The position numbers and the translations under genes were made by a program. Below, one piece after another: positions 11,101-18,532 of a stretch of DNA of 64,000 nucleotides (position 1 is its first letter; each line of letters starts with the position of its first letter). The notes under the pieces were generated by a model. The model was given only the letters and a program-made list of their open reading frames with translations, did no database searches and was not told where the DNA came from. The DNA is taken from contig NZ_JACRST010000014.1 in assembly GCF_014384885.1 (NCBI RefSeq), positions 3,551-67,550 of the forward strand, in the 5' to 3' direction. Source of the DNA: Ligaoa zhengdingensis (GTDB lineage: Bacteria; Bacillota; Clostridia; Oscillospirales; Ruminococcaceae).

Positions 11101-14100
11101 CATCGTGGGTTCCACCAGTGGAAACGGCGCCGCGATCTCCGACTGTCAGAACAGCGGCACGGTGACGGGCTCCTCCAATGTCGCAGGCATCGTGGGCTCC
11201 GCCAGTGGAGACGGCGTCGCGCTCTCCGGCTGTCAGAACAACGGCACGGTGACGGGATCTTCTAACATCGCTGGTATCGCGGGCAGCATATCCGGGGATA
11301 AAAAAGAAATCATCGGCTGTGTGAACATCGGGAACATCACGGCGTCCGGTAACACGGCGGCGGGTATAGCTGCCTATTTGACGGCGGGAGGTACTATCAG
11401 CCTTTCTATGAACGAGGGGTGGATCAAGGCGAGCCAACAGGTCGGCGGAATCGTGGGCAGCATGACCAACGGCGAAGGAAAAGTCACCCATTGTTATAAT
11501 GCGGGAACCATAGAGGGCACGACAACATCCCTCGAATCCAACGGCGTCGGTGGAATTATGGGCGGCGGAAACTCGGACTCTTCCGTCACGTATTGTCATA
11601 ACTACGGCGACATCCGAGCGGCCGCGCCGCACTATGTTGGCGCAATTACCGGTAAGAGCTTCAAAGAGAATGCCAACAATTTCTACTTGGAGGGCTGCAT
11701 GGGCTACAACCGGCCGGCGGATGCCAGCTATGCCATCGCCGCTACCGCCGAGCAGTTTGCCAGTGGCGAAATCGCCTACCGGCTGGACAACGGTAAAAGC
11801 CTCCTGCGTACACGGCATTGGAGCCAAGGCAAGGACTACCCGGTCTTTGTCGATGAAACCAAGGGACTCAAGCCGGTCTACCGTTTGATGAGCGGAAGCG
11901 TTTCCGAGGGCGGTTGGGTGCGCGTTCCAGAGTACGTACAAGCCGGTTCCCGAGTACAAATCACCGTTGATCGCATTACCGGACAGATATTAAAGCTGCT
12001 GTCGATCACCGGCACGTCCGGCGAGACGGTAAACAGCGAAAGCGAGACCGGACTTAAGGAGGGCGGCGTTTTTGAGTTTATTATGGACGCTTTCGATATG
12101 ATCTATAACGCACTCTTTGCGTCCAAGCCCGCGGCGGGCAGCCAATTCACCGTAACGTTCGACAGTAATGGCGGAACTGAGGTTTCTCCGGCCACGGTAG
12201 ATGGAGGGAAGAAAGTTTCGGAACCCTCCGTACCCACAAAGGCCGGGGAGGACTTCGTCGGCTGGACCCTGGACGGCGAACGGTATGATTTCAACACTGC
12301 GGTCACTGGGAACATCACCCTGACGGCACAATGGAAGACAACGGACGCACTGCGGGTGCGTTTTGACACAAACCGTGGCGGCGCGGCTGGAAGCCGGGCT
12401 CCAGCGGATCAGTACGTCACCGATGAAGATCTTCTGACCCGGCCGGACAATCCGACTTGGGAGGACGAAAAGCTGGAAGGATCGGTCATCACCTCCTATC
12501 AGTTCCTGGGGTGGTACACCGCGGCCGTTGGCGGCAAGCGCTGGGACTTTGACCAGGATAAAATGGGGAGCACGGAAATGACCCTCTATGCCCAGTGGAA
12601 GGAAGAGGATGCGTTTTCCAGCGGCACTCGCACGGACCCCTACGAAATTTCCAGCGAGGATGTTCTGGCCAAGCTTGCGGAGCGCGTCAACGAAGAGGAA
12701 CGTACCTATGAGGACTGCTATTTCCTGCTGACCAAAGATTTAACACTGACCGACTGGACTCCCATCGGAAAATTCGGAAAGGGCTATTTTGCCGGAAATC
12801 TGGACGGCGGAAACCACGAGATTGACTTGACTATCAACGCAAAGGCGGATTATCAGGGCCTGTTCGGTTATGCGGTCGGCGCCACCATTGAAAATATGAC
12901 CATCCATGCCGACATCACCGGGCGCGGCGGCGTGGCCGGCGTGGCGGGCCTCCTTCGCAATGGGACGCTGCGCAACATCACGGTGACCGGCAGCATTACG
13001 GGCGATAAGGCTGTCGGCGGCTTGGTGGGCGGAAACTCGGGCAACAATATCATCGGAACCCTGATCAATTGCCATAACGAGGCGGAAATCTACAGCTCGG
13101 GCTACTCGGCCGAGGCGGTAAGCTGGAGCGGTTACAGTTATGTCGGCGGCCTGGTGGGCTGGGGAGGTGCAACCGCCACTGGATGCACCAACAGCGGCGA
13201 TGTAACCGGCCCTGGCGCCTGTGTTGGCGGCTTCTTTGGATGGGCCAATAAGCACATCATCACCGATTCTCACAACAGTGGAAATATCACCGGCCAGGGC
13301 GGTTACGTCGGCGGGCTAATTGGGCAGGGCGGCACCGCCGACAGCCGGATTGAAGATTGTACCAATAGTGGAACCATCGATGGCGGCAGCGGCTTTACTG
13401 GGGGAAGCTCTGGCGGTATCATTATCCGGTGCACCAACAGCGGACGGATCATTGGAGGCGCTGGAATCGGTGACGGCGTGACGATCATTCAGGACTGCAC
13501 CAACACTGGAGAGGTCACCGGAACCAATGCAGCGGGCATTTCCACAAGGACGGAAGCCGCTGGTTGCACCAATAGCGGCGTTGTTACAGGTACCAGTTCG
13601 GCTTACGGCATCACCCAAAGCGGCGCTGCCACCGGCTGCACCAATACCGGGGCCGTGACGGCCACCGCCGGCTCGGCCGCGGGTATCACCAGCGGCGCTG
13701 CGACAGACTGTTCCAACTCCGGCGCCATCAAGGGAAGCACTGCTGTGGGCGGCGTGACTTCCGGTGGTTCCGCGACTCGGTGCTATAATACCGGCACAGT
13801 CGCGGGGGGCAAAAATGTCGGCGGTATCACCGGTAATGGGGCTAGCGCGGTCATCACCAACTGCTATAATCTCGGTGAAATCACCGGCAGCAGCTGTGTC
13901 GGCGGGATCAGCGGCTATCTCGGCACGGTCACCGGCAGCTTCTCCTACGTTCCCACCCAAGCACTGAGCATTACCGGTGCGGGCGGGACGGTCACCAACA
14001 GCTACTATCTCGCCAATTCCGCAGCCTCGGGGGCATCTGGGACACCGGCCAACGCGGCGGCATTCGTTTCGGGCGAGGCCGCATGGGGCATTGACGGCGG

Positions 14101-14830
14101 CGAGGGCGCGCACCAGAACGTCTGGACCCAGGGTTCGGCCTATCCCGTTTATGGAGCACCTTCCTATTATCGGGTTTCGGCCGGCGAACCGGAAAATGGT
14201 ACGTTACGGGTCAATAACAGCTCTGTGGTTTATGCCCCGGCTGGCACGCGGGTCTCTGTCACGGCGGAGGCTGATAAAGATTTCCGTCTGAAGGGATTAT
14301 TCGTCATCTACGCCGGTGGAGAAACCCAGACCATTTCGGATAGCATGACGATGCGGACGGAAAATGCGGTCGTTACCGCATCGTTTGAAGAGAAAGAAAC
14401 CGGGGGCGGCGGGGGAAATGACGGCCACGGCGGAAACGGTGCCAGCACTGGAACAGGAAGCTACACCGGGGCAGGAAACGGCTCTGGTGACGCGGAACAG
14501 GCCGGTGGTCTGCCAGAAGGAACGAATGATGCAGTCGCAGAGGGCGCAGAGACCGCACCCGCCGCAGCGGAGGAAGCAGAGCCCGTCGAAGAAGCGGTGG
14601 AAGCATTTGCGCCGCAGGAGGATGAGGCGGCAGCGATGGGTGGCTCAGCGGCGAGTGGGACAGATGAGGACGCGGATCCTGGAGAAAAGGAACAAAAAGT
14701 GTTCGAGATCATCGTCCAAACGCTGAAAAGCAATCCGCTCCTTGTTGCGAGCATCTTGATCCTGCTCTTCCTGATTCTGGGCGTCGCGGGCTTCAAGCGG
14801 TACCGGAACTATAAAAAGAGCGAAAAATAA
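5102..14830 (+). CDS. Giant GLUG-repeat surface protein with InlB-type repeats and C-terminal membrane anchor
   Basis: A 3,242-residue protein starting at ATG 5102 after GAAAGGGG (a TTG at 5099 is an alternative). Residues 1-35 form a signal peptide. Residues 285-620, 717-1190, 1250-1690, 1790-2260 and 2505-3010 are five large modules, all but the last following a linker. Each begins with a TAWY or PYEI-like strand, an LVNG/L-x-D-L segment and an IPIG-x-x-x-x-PFAGxF motif, then runs through many GLUG repeats such as YVGGIVG. Two Listeria-Bacteroides (InlB B) repeats lie at about 2350-2500, each ending in L-x-AQWK. A Gly/Glu/Ala-rich stretch (about 3100-3200), one membrane helix and a KRYRNYKKSEK tail close the protein. 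No LPXTG sorting signal is visible. The cobalamin riboswitch upstream suggests a role in corrinoid capture, but adhesion is the usual guess for GLUG proteins and ligand binding is unproven. Confidence 0.85.
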   Translation: MKSSFKMRRLNRIVSLVLSIVLAFSQFSVLVYANDTGMNAGWAISPRIESETHQENNEELVTDSKAENRPEAPPAIEGGSDSKEEDRPDDPGNQPTPECTCEVSEGESHTEDCPLYVGPFEASATVEGVIVEVKADTGVLPAGVCMEVRAIVDEGETAQIREAIESQLDGGRVIRRINSYDISFWSYGEKAHSTDCASLSGENCNCGSQSGKALEVQPDNAKGSVTVTFREIEAEDPETLEVFHVDAQVESAETMEITAQADAVVFQAPHFSTYALVELENAFEAGNGSRATPYEIKTVEQLENLSALVAAGTTFEYKYFKLTSDLDLSGVCHPAGPGVEEKSWNPIGTSAFRGGDWEPWDPAKGFGGYFDGDGHSVTELYINRPEEDFQGLFGYVHSNGWIQNLSVSGTVTGKDYVGAIAGFYYAYGNAKNCYAESKVSGHDSVGGLFGQCTGIIDSCGGDIEVRGRQLVGGLAGYGRNGAQSSFSQGIVSGESSVGGLIGGSEDSATIKNCYSIAEVSTTGEAPLAGGLVGGDANPKIQYSFYYCESTRMGVAPSTHTGALTEAMYLSDSELEGARGSATDADAFRYGEAIWRLNGGAKFSGIWEQGARYPQLASGATPSQTYRVRLIPYTPETSAPVTFTNVDENIKILPYDGGQQVYVPSAGIKLELAGVSEAVVFEPADAVEKDPVTGVYSITVSGNVDIVYYVEEDLTKPSTAWYSDLGAEFTLVRLSQLQGLPILVNSGESMSNKTIILGDDMDLTGIQWTPIGTEDAPFSGTFNANHKTISGLTVASEDGYAGLFGYTSGAKIYDLTVTGRVSGGANGGDYVGGIVGYMEKGSLYNSTFGSEAEPGSVSGHDYVGGLVGHSTGSIAAQSDSTAVSHAAVTGRDYVGGIVGAMTTGIATSSKAAVKNLGKVSGRTYVGGIVGRTTGSLATSGSSMAVNDADVEGTSYVGGLVGESTSTVGGSSSIVQNNGTVTATGMRVGGIAGSSSGSIGNQSGGTLENHGAVSGGQSTGGIVGYTQSNVYRGVSEAAVTGTSQVGGIAGYNAGTIAYCRTMVKPEGEDNTLGGLAGFNAGTIKNSYSYHSGALDVCGSASTGEVRNSFYLADASIENAFGEAKAAGEFNKNSTLYALNLDETAHRNYWVAGDEGYPLLGKDGTALYRVRLLPYTEGTDRGLVAFAASNTVPPEGDSIYVEKGSKVVLELQDTQGLFLVLDSVVTPEGASYEVTVNKDIDVVFGLGSDLNDGTAWYLDNPGLTAYAIFSENQLKGLAKLVNGTAVDKAGNAHGAVNFSGITITLGADIDLGGTAWIPIGDEEHPFAGIFQGGGKRISGLLVGSKEDYQGLFGYSTGKISDLDVTGSVTGADYVGGIVGRTTAPLDNCTFGEEAGTSSVSGRSYVGGIVGYVTGSLASSNASELVNHASVTALGDYVGGIAGYSSGGAGAGSGSVLRNTASIRGAGSVGGIMGNAWYQGYGGTSLGAGQKSIVENTGSVTGSADCVGGIVGQTGGQIGNGRQCVVHNTGVVAGKQNVGGIVGLSTYADANANAAVSRGWNSGAVSGVQNVGGIAGSASRLVKSSWNEASVTGSSVVGAILGDGPLVSFSYSTVPMTLLGDDEGMVSDSYYCAATEVPGAKGEAKTPEVCLSGEVAWLLDGGDAIRTNNWTQDDTASGPRLAISDSDKSVIRYQVTLDAVLPGASAVLEADAGKYLTMETDGVGAATTQGARQWVYLWQGNEIRLVVTTPADGTHVLMPEQNTLEVAGQVTTYTIVPTASKPTLSCRFGTEGIVPDYSWYVKDDGTLMPDPYTITTAAQLFGLARLVNGTATKDDLHMPEADGTAAPAVNFEEKTIQLGGDIDLASAAWTAIGSKTAPFAGTFDGKDFRIRGLNVAGSTTAESTTNYLGLLGYVSGATIRNVTVTGMVTNPKQYTGGIAGYAAEGSSFENCVFGDSTGALVSKLVCGNQGGGIVGSIASSADKPTTLKNCANYAEISGASNAAGIVGSTSGNGAAISDCQNSGTVTGSSNVAGIVGSASGDGVALSGCQNNGTVTGSSNIAGIAGSISGDKKEIIGCVNIGNITASGNTAAGIAAYLTAGGTISLSMNEGWIKASQQVGGIVGSMTNGEGKVTHCYNAGTIEGTTTSLESNGVGGIMGGGNSDSSVTYCHNYGDIRAAAPHYVGAITGKSFKENANNFYLEGCMGYNRPADASYAIAATAEQFASGEIAYRLDNGKSLLRTRHWSQGKDYPVFVDETKGLKPVYRLMSGSVSEGGWVRVPEYVQAGSRVQITVDRITGQILKLLSITGTSGETVNSESETGLKEGGVFEFIMDAFDMIYNALFASKPAAGSQFTVTFDSNGGTEVSPATVDGGKKVSEPSVPTKAGEDFVGWTLDGERYDFNTAVTGNITLTAQWKTTDALRVRFDTNRGGAAGSRAPADQYVTDEDLLTRPDNPTWEDEKLEGSVITSYQFLGWYTAAVGGKRWDFDQDKMGSTEMTLYAQWKEEDAFSSGTRTDPYEISSEDVLAKLAERVNEEERTYEDCYFLLTKDLTLTDWTPIGKFGKGYFAGNLDGGNHEIDLTINAKADYQGLFGYAVGATIENMTIHADITGRGGVAGVAGLLRNGTLRNITVTGSITGDKAVGGLVGGNSGNNIIGTLINCHNEAEIYSSGYSAEAVSWSGYSYVGGLVGWGGATATGCTNSGDVTGPGACVGGFFGWANKHIITDSHNSGNITGQGGYVGGLIGQGGTADSRIEDCTNSGTIDGGSGFTGGSSGGIIIRCTNSGRIIGGAGIGDGVTIIQDCTNTGEVTGTNAAGISTRTEAAGCTNSGVVTGTSSAYGITQSGAATGCTNTGAVTATAGSAAGITSGAATDCSNSGAIKGSTAVGGVTSGGSATRCYNTGTVAGGKNVGGITGNGASAVITNCYNLGEITGSSCVGGISGYLGTVTGSFSYVPTQALSITGAGGTVTNSYYLANSAASGASGTPANAAAFVSGEAAWGIDGGEGAHQNVWTQGSAYPVYGAPSYYRVSAGEPENGTLRVNNSSVVYAPAGTRVSVTAEADKDFRLKGLFVIYAGGETQTISDSMTMRTENAVVTASFEEKETGGGGGNDGHGGNGASTGTGSYTGAGNGSGDAEQAGGLPEGTNDAVAEGAETAPAAAEEAEPVEEAVEAFAPQEDEAAAMGGSAASGTDEDADPGEKEQKVFEIIVQTLKSNPLLVASILILLFLILGVAGFKRYRNYKKSEK

Positions 14831-14844
14831 CCAGTCATAGACAA

Positions 14845-14885
14845 AAAGGCGCGGGTATTGCTTCTGCAATACCCGCGCCTTTCTC
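14845..14885 (+). terminator. Terminator of the giant surface-protein gene
   Basis: A 16-base arm (14845-14860) pairs perfectly with 14867-14882 around CTTCTG, then TTTCTCTTT. It is nearly symmetric and has an A-run in front. The rest of the 359-base spacer to 15189 holds no gene, only the opposing terminator listed next. Confidence 0.92.
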
Positions 14886-15083
14886 TTTGGTTCTGTGGGT
14901 TGTGGTGTGAAAACGCCACAAAGCAACGCCAAACAAAGGAAACACTTTAGCAATAAAAATGGACGAAGGGAATATCGATTTCACCCGGCTCAGAGCCTAT
15001 CTTTTATTAGAAGGACTGCGTTGTATTTAAAGGAGTCAGTCATGCGGCTTGCCTCCTTTCTGGTTTTTGCCCCTGTTTGGGGA

Positions 15084-15135
15084 TAAAAAATATCGCGTTG
15101 AAAGTGAAACTTACGCTTCGTCTTTCTTCGCGATA
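15084..15135 (-). terminator. Terminator of the corrinoid operon
   Basis: On the minus strand TATCGCG (15129-15135) pairs with CGCGATA (15091-15097). An inner GAAAG/CTTTC helix lies between them and a T6 run follows (15085-15090). It lies 55 bases past the last gene of the operon. Confidence 0.8.
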
Positions 15136-15189
15136 ATTTACTTTGCGGTAAAAGCAAGAGCTCGTGCCTTTCCAGACAGCTTTGAATCG

Positions 15190-15975
15190 TTATGCGCTCT
15201 TACTTTTTCGGGAGAGATCCCATCCGAGCTCCGATTCCAACCACAGAAGTGACTCTTTCGCCGCCTGAGCGTCGTTGATCTCCAGCGTACAGCTCACTCC
15301 AAAATGGTTTTCTTGAAGGCTTTTCAGAAATTCCTTCATTGGAATCGCCCCGTCAGATAGGGCACGATGCTGGTCAAGGTTCCCGTCATTGTTGTGCAGA
15401 TGGAAGTGTCCAATATGACTTCCCAAGCCCTCCAGCCATTCCAACACCGGACGGCTGGAAAAGACATTTGCATGGCCCACATCTAGACATGCAGTGAAGA
15501 TTGGGTTTTCCACCTCGTCCAGTAAACGCTTGATCGGTTCCCAATATGGATCATATAAATTCTCCAGATGAATCTGGATGCCGTCCCCCTTTCCGGCCAG
15601 GAACTCCTTCCAAAAGGAAATGGAATTTTCCAGCCAGTTTTTCGCGTGATAAATGAGGGGCAAAAAGCCAGAATGAAATATAATCCGATCCGCCCCCACA
15701 TGCTGGGCGGCTAGATAACAGGCCTCAAATCGCTCCATGGTGGCGGCCCTAACTCTGCTGTCATAACACCCCGGATTTAAATCGAGAAATGGCCCATGCA
15801 GGGACAAACCTTCTGTACAGACCGGGCCTAAATCCCGTTGAAATCGTTCTGCCGACGCATGCCAGTCATCCAGCGCCTCGCCGATACCCAATTCGTAGCT
15901 TTCCAAACCCAGATGATAAACGTCAACCAAAGCTCGCATCTGCTCCTTATGCTCCAGTTGTCCTAAATAGATCAT
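15190..15975 (-). CDS. TIM-barrel AP-endonuclease-2/xylose-isomerase family protein; candidate CbiR cobamide-remodelling hydrolase
   Basis: A 261-residue protein starting at ATG 15975 after GGAAGGTGG; the open frame reaches further upstream without a site. Metal-ligand-type segments of the family are visible in order: LSLHGPFLDL, RIIFHSGF, IHLENLYD, CLDVGHANVF, IGHFHLHNN and a late CTLEIND. The His and Glu residues follow the AP_endonuc_2 TIM-barrel pattern. It is the last gene of a cobalamin-riboswitch operon, 173 bases after the ECF S component. CbiR, described from Akkermansia, belongs to this superfamily and cleaves the nucleotide loop from cobamides. That match and the context make CbiR the best guess; a generic sugar-phosphate isomerase cannot be ruled out. 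Confidence 0.72.
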   Translation of the reverse strand: MIYLGQLEHKEQMRALVDVYHLGLESYELGIGEALDDWHASAERFQRDLGPVCTEGLSLHGPFLDLNPGCYDSRVRAATMERFEACYLAAQHVGADRIIFHSGFLPLIYHAKNWLENSISFWKEFLAGKGDGIQIHLENLYDPYWEPIKRLLDEVENPIFTACLDVGHANVFSSRPVLEWLEGLGSHIGHFHLHNNDGNLDQHRALSDGAIPMKEFLKSLQENHFGVSCTLEINDAQAAKESLLWLESELGWDLSRKSKSA

Positions 15976-16148
15976 ATTTCCACCTTCCTTTAGAGCGTTT
16001 CTGAAAAGCATGCGCATCCGTTTTTTTAACAACAAATTCGCTATATTGCGCCGTTTTCCCCCGAAATCCACCCAGAATTCCTGCAAAAACAGTTTACCTG
16101 ACAAAGTTTTGTCTAAAATTTTGGACACAGCCACCTTTCAGAAATGCT

Positions 16149-16850
16149 CTAAGAATACGACTCGTCTAAACCATATTTTTTCTTGACCCTTTGCAGCTTT
16201 GTGCCAATGGGTTTGGTCAAAACCATTAGAAATATTACGTTTGACACCGCATACTCCAATGTAAATGGCAGTGCGAGGCCAATGCTCGTCCAATACCGCG
16301 TCCAGCTCCAGGTTCCATCCAGGGAAAGTACTGTCCAGATATCCATGATCATAGAATAGGCCACGCCTGCAAAGATGCCGAATAAGGATAGACGGATTCT
16401 CCAATGATTCGATTCCAACAACCATTTCTGCAACAGGCCGCCAAGAAGGCCGATTATCCCCCAGCCAAACATCTGGAAAGGTGTCCAAGGCCCCTGACCG
16501 AAAAAAAGATTGGAGATCACTGCGGAAAGGGAACCGGTCAGAAATCCGGCTTGGGGGCCGAAGTACAGGGCGGTGATGACGGTGATCGCGGTCACCGGCT
16601 TGAATCCTGGGATGGGCGCAAAAATAATCCGTCCCACTGATGACAGCGCCACCATGACGGCAACCAGAATCATCTCGGTGGTCTTCATTTGCTTTTTCTC
16701 ATAGGCCAGGAAAAACGGCACACATGAGAGCAAAGCGATGAGGATGGATATGATATTGTATTTCCTATCATGAAACAGCGCGACCCCCGCCACAATCACA
16801 GTCAATATCGCGGCGAGCGTAACAACCGTAACGGTCCACTTGCGTTTCAT
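16149..16850 (-). CDS. ECF transporter S component, probably corrinoid-specific (CbrT-like)
   Basis: A 233-residue membrane protein with about six hydrophobic segments. ATG 16850 overlaps the stop of the ATPase gene as ATGA and follows GGAGG. The core includes PIPGFKPVTAITVI, YFGPQAGFLTG and NLFFGQGPWTPFQMFGWG, typical of a group of ECF substrate-binding subunits often linked to cobalamin riboswitches. In ECF systems the S component binds the vitamin and topples in the membrane to release it, driven by EcfT and EcfA. Substrate assignment rests on the riboswitch and on neighbouring corrinoid-type genes rather than on residues. Confidence 0.82.
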   Translation of the reverse strand: MKRKWTVTVVTLAAILTVIVAGVALFHDRKYNIISILIALLSCVPFFLAYEKKQMKTTEMILVAVMVALSSVGRIIFAPIPGFKPVTAITVITALYFGPQAGFLTGSLSAVISNLFFGQGPWTPFQMFGWGIIGLLGGLLQKWLLESNHWRIRLSLFGIFAGVAYSMIMDIWTVLSLDGTWSWTRYWTSIGLALPFTLEYAVSNVIFLMVLTKPIGTKLQRVKKKYGLDESYS

Positions 16851-18532
16851 TGCAATCCTCCATTCCGGCTGCACAGTTCCACCACATCTTCCACCGTCAC
16901 TGTATTTTCGTACAGCGTCCTGGAAATCCGGCTGGCCGCCGTCGTGTAAAAGGTGTTGGTTGAGAAGAACTCCCTGGGACGTTCCGCATCCATGATCTCC
17001 CCATGAAACAGCATGGCGCAGCGGTCTGCACAGGATGCCGCAAACTCCACATCATGGGTCACCATGATCGTGGTGATTCCCTGCTGTTGCAGTTCTTTCA
17101 AAATCTGTTCCAGGGTGTTCTTGGCATAGGCGTCAATCCCTTTGGTGGGTTCATCCAGCAGGAGCAGGCGCGGACGCAGCAGAAGAACCTTGCAGAGCGC
17201 CGCCCGCTGCTGTTCTCCTCCGGACAGGTCATAAGGATGCCGGTCCAGCAGGGCGGAAATTTCCAACTGCTCCGCCAGGCGCGCCACCACGCCCTCCGCC
17301 TCTTGCTTCTCATAGCCCATAGCGCTACAAATCTCCTGGAAGTCCTGCTTTACCGTCGGTTTCAAAAATACGGACTGTGGATCCTGCGGCAGGAATGCCA
17401 CGTTATGACGGTAGAGCTCCGTCCCCTTATAAGACTGGAGCTTTTTCCCAAATAGCTCCACCTTTCCGCGGTAGGCGGCGTTTTGCCCAGAAATCGCCCG
17501 CAGCATTGTGCTTTTTCCCGAACCATTTTCTCCCAGAACGGCAAAAATCTCCCCCTGTTCCACCGTGAGATAGAGCCCTTTCAGCACGTCTGGCAGATTC
17601 CTTTCATAGCGAAACCAAAGTTCTTTGGTTTGAACGGCGGGGAGTTCCTTTCCCAGGGGTTTGAGCTCGCCATCCTCGATCCGGCGGCAGGCTTGGTTGG
17701 AGGCATGCGCCTTCAGAAACAAACGGCCTTCCTTCACCGTCAGAGGGCAGGCCCCAGTGGCATTCAGTCCACTAAAGATGCGCACTGCGCTGGGCATTCC
17801 CAGCAGCATCCTGCCCTTTTCCGGGCAGTCGCGCAGGAGACCGCCCACCGTCCTTGGGGTATCGTTGAACAGCACACGCCCCCGGTCCATGACCACGGCC
17901 TTGTCCGCGATGGCAAATACCTCTTCCAGCCGGTGTTCCACCAACAGGATGGTGAGGCCCAGATCCCGGTTCAGTTTATGCAGTGTGGTGATGAACTCCG
18001 CCGCACCCACTGGATCCAACTGGGAGGTGGGTTCGTCTAAGATCAGCACTCGGGGTTGCATCACCATAACGGATGCCAGATTCAGCAGCTGTTTCTGCCC
18101 GCCGGAAAGCTCCGATGTCTTTCGGTCAAACCAGCGGTTGATGCCGAAGAAGCTGGCCATCTCCCCAACGCGGCGGCGTATCTCCCCGTTGGGCAGGCCC
18201 AGATTTTCCAGGCCGAACGCCAGCTCATGCCAGACCTTGTCCGTCACCACTTGGTTTTCAGGATTCTGCATCACAAAGCCGATCTCCCCGGCCGAAACCC
18301 GGTCGTCCAGTTCCTCCTGTAGGGTTCCGAGGTACCGAATCTCTCCTTCCCGCTTTCCATGAGGGGAAAGCTCCCGTTTCAGCAGACGAAGCAGCGTGGT
18401 TTTACCGCAGCCGGATGGGCCGCAGACCACCATAAACTCCCCTTCACTCACTGTGAGGTTGACGGAGTTCAAGACCTTTTGGGCCTCGTCGGGATATGTA
18501 AAACTTAAATCTTTGATCGAAAATAATTCCAT
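16847..18532 (-). CDS. ECF transporter ATPase with two fused ABC domains (EcfA-A')
   Basis: A 561-residue protein with two complete ATPase cassettes. The first has Walker A GPSGCGKT (about residues 39-46), signature LSGGQKQ and Walker B VLILDEPTSQLD. The second has GENGSGKS (about 334-341), LSGGEQQR and LLLLDEPTKGID. In many Firmicutes EcfA and EcfA' are separate genes; here they are one chain, as in some dedicated (group I) vitamin importers. It overlaps ecfT by 28 bases at the start (ATG 18532 after AAGGAG) and the S component by ATGA at the end, so the three subunits are translationally coupled. It supplies ATP hydrolysis for uptake. Confidence 0.94.
   Translation of the reverse strand: MELFSIKDLSFTYPDEAQKVLNSVNLTVSEGEFMVVCGPSGCGKTTLLRLLKRELSPHGKREGEIRYLGTLQEELDDRVSAGEIGFVMQNPENQVVTDKVWHELAFGLENLGLPNGEIRRRVGEMASFFGINRWFDRKTSELSGGQKQLLNLASVMVMQPRVLILDEPTSQLDPVGAAEFITTLHKLNRDLGLTILLVEHRLEEVFAIADKAVVMDRGRVLFNDTPRTVGGLLRDCPEKGRMLLGMPSAVRIFSGLNATGACPLTVKEGRLFLKAHASNQACRRIEDGELKPLGKELPAVQTKELWFRYERNLPDVLKGLYLTVEQGEIFAVLGENGSGKSTMLRAISGQNAAYRGKVELFGKKLQSYKGTELYRHNVAFLPQDPQSVFLKPTVKQDFQEICSAMGYEKQEAEGVVARLAEQLEISALLDRHPYDLSGGEQQRAALCKVLLLRPRLLLLDEPTKGIDAYAKNTLEQILKELQQQGITTIMVTHDVEFAASCADRCAMLFHGEIMDAERPREFFSTNTFYTTAASRISRTLYENTVTVEDVVELCSRNGGLQ

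Noticed and set aside
14400..14830. A sortase (LPXTG) anchor for the giant surface protein
   Set aside because: The C terminus has a membrane helix and basic tail but no LPXTG-like motif before it; annotated as membrane anchored.
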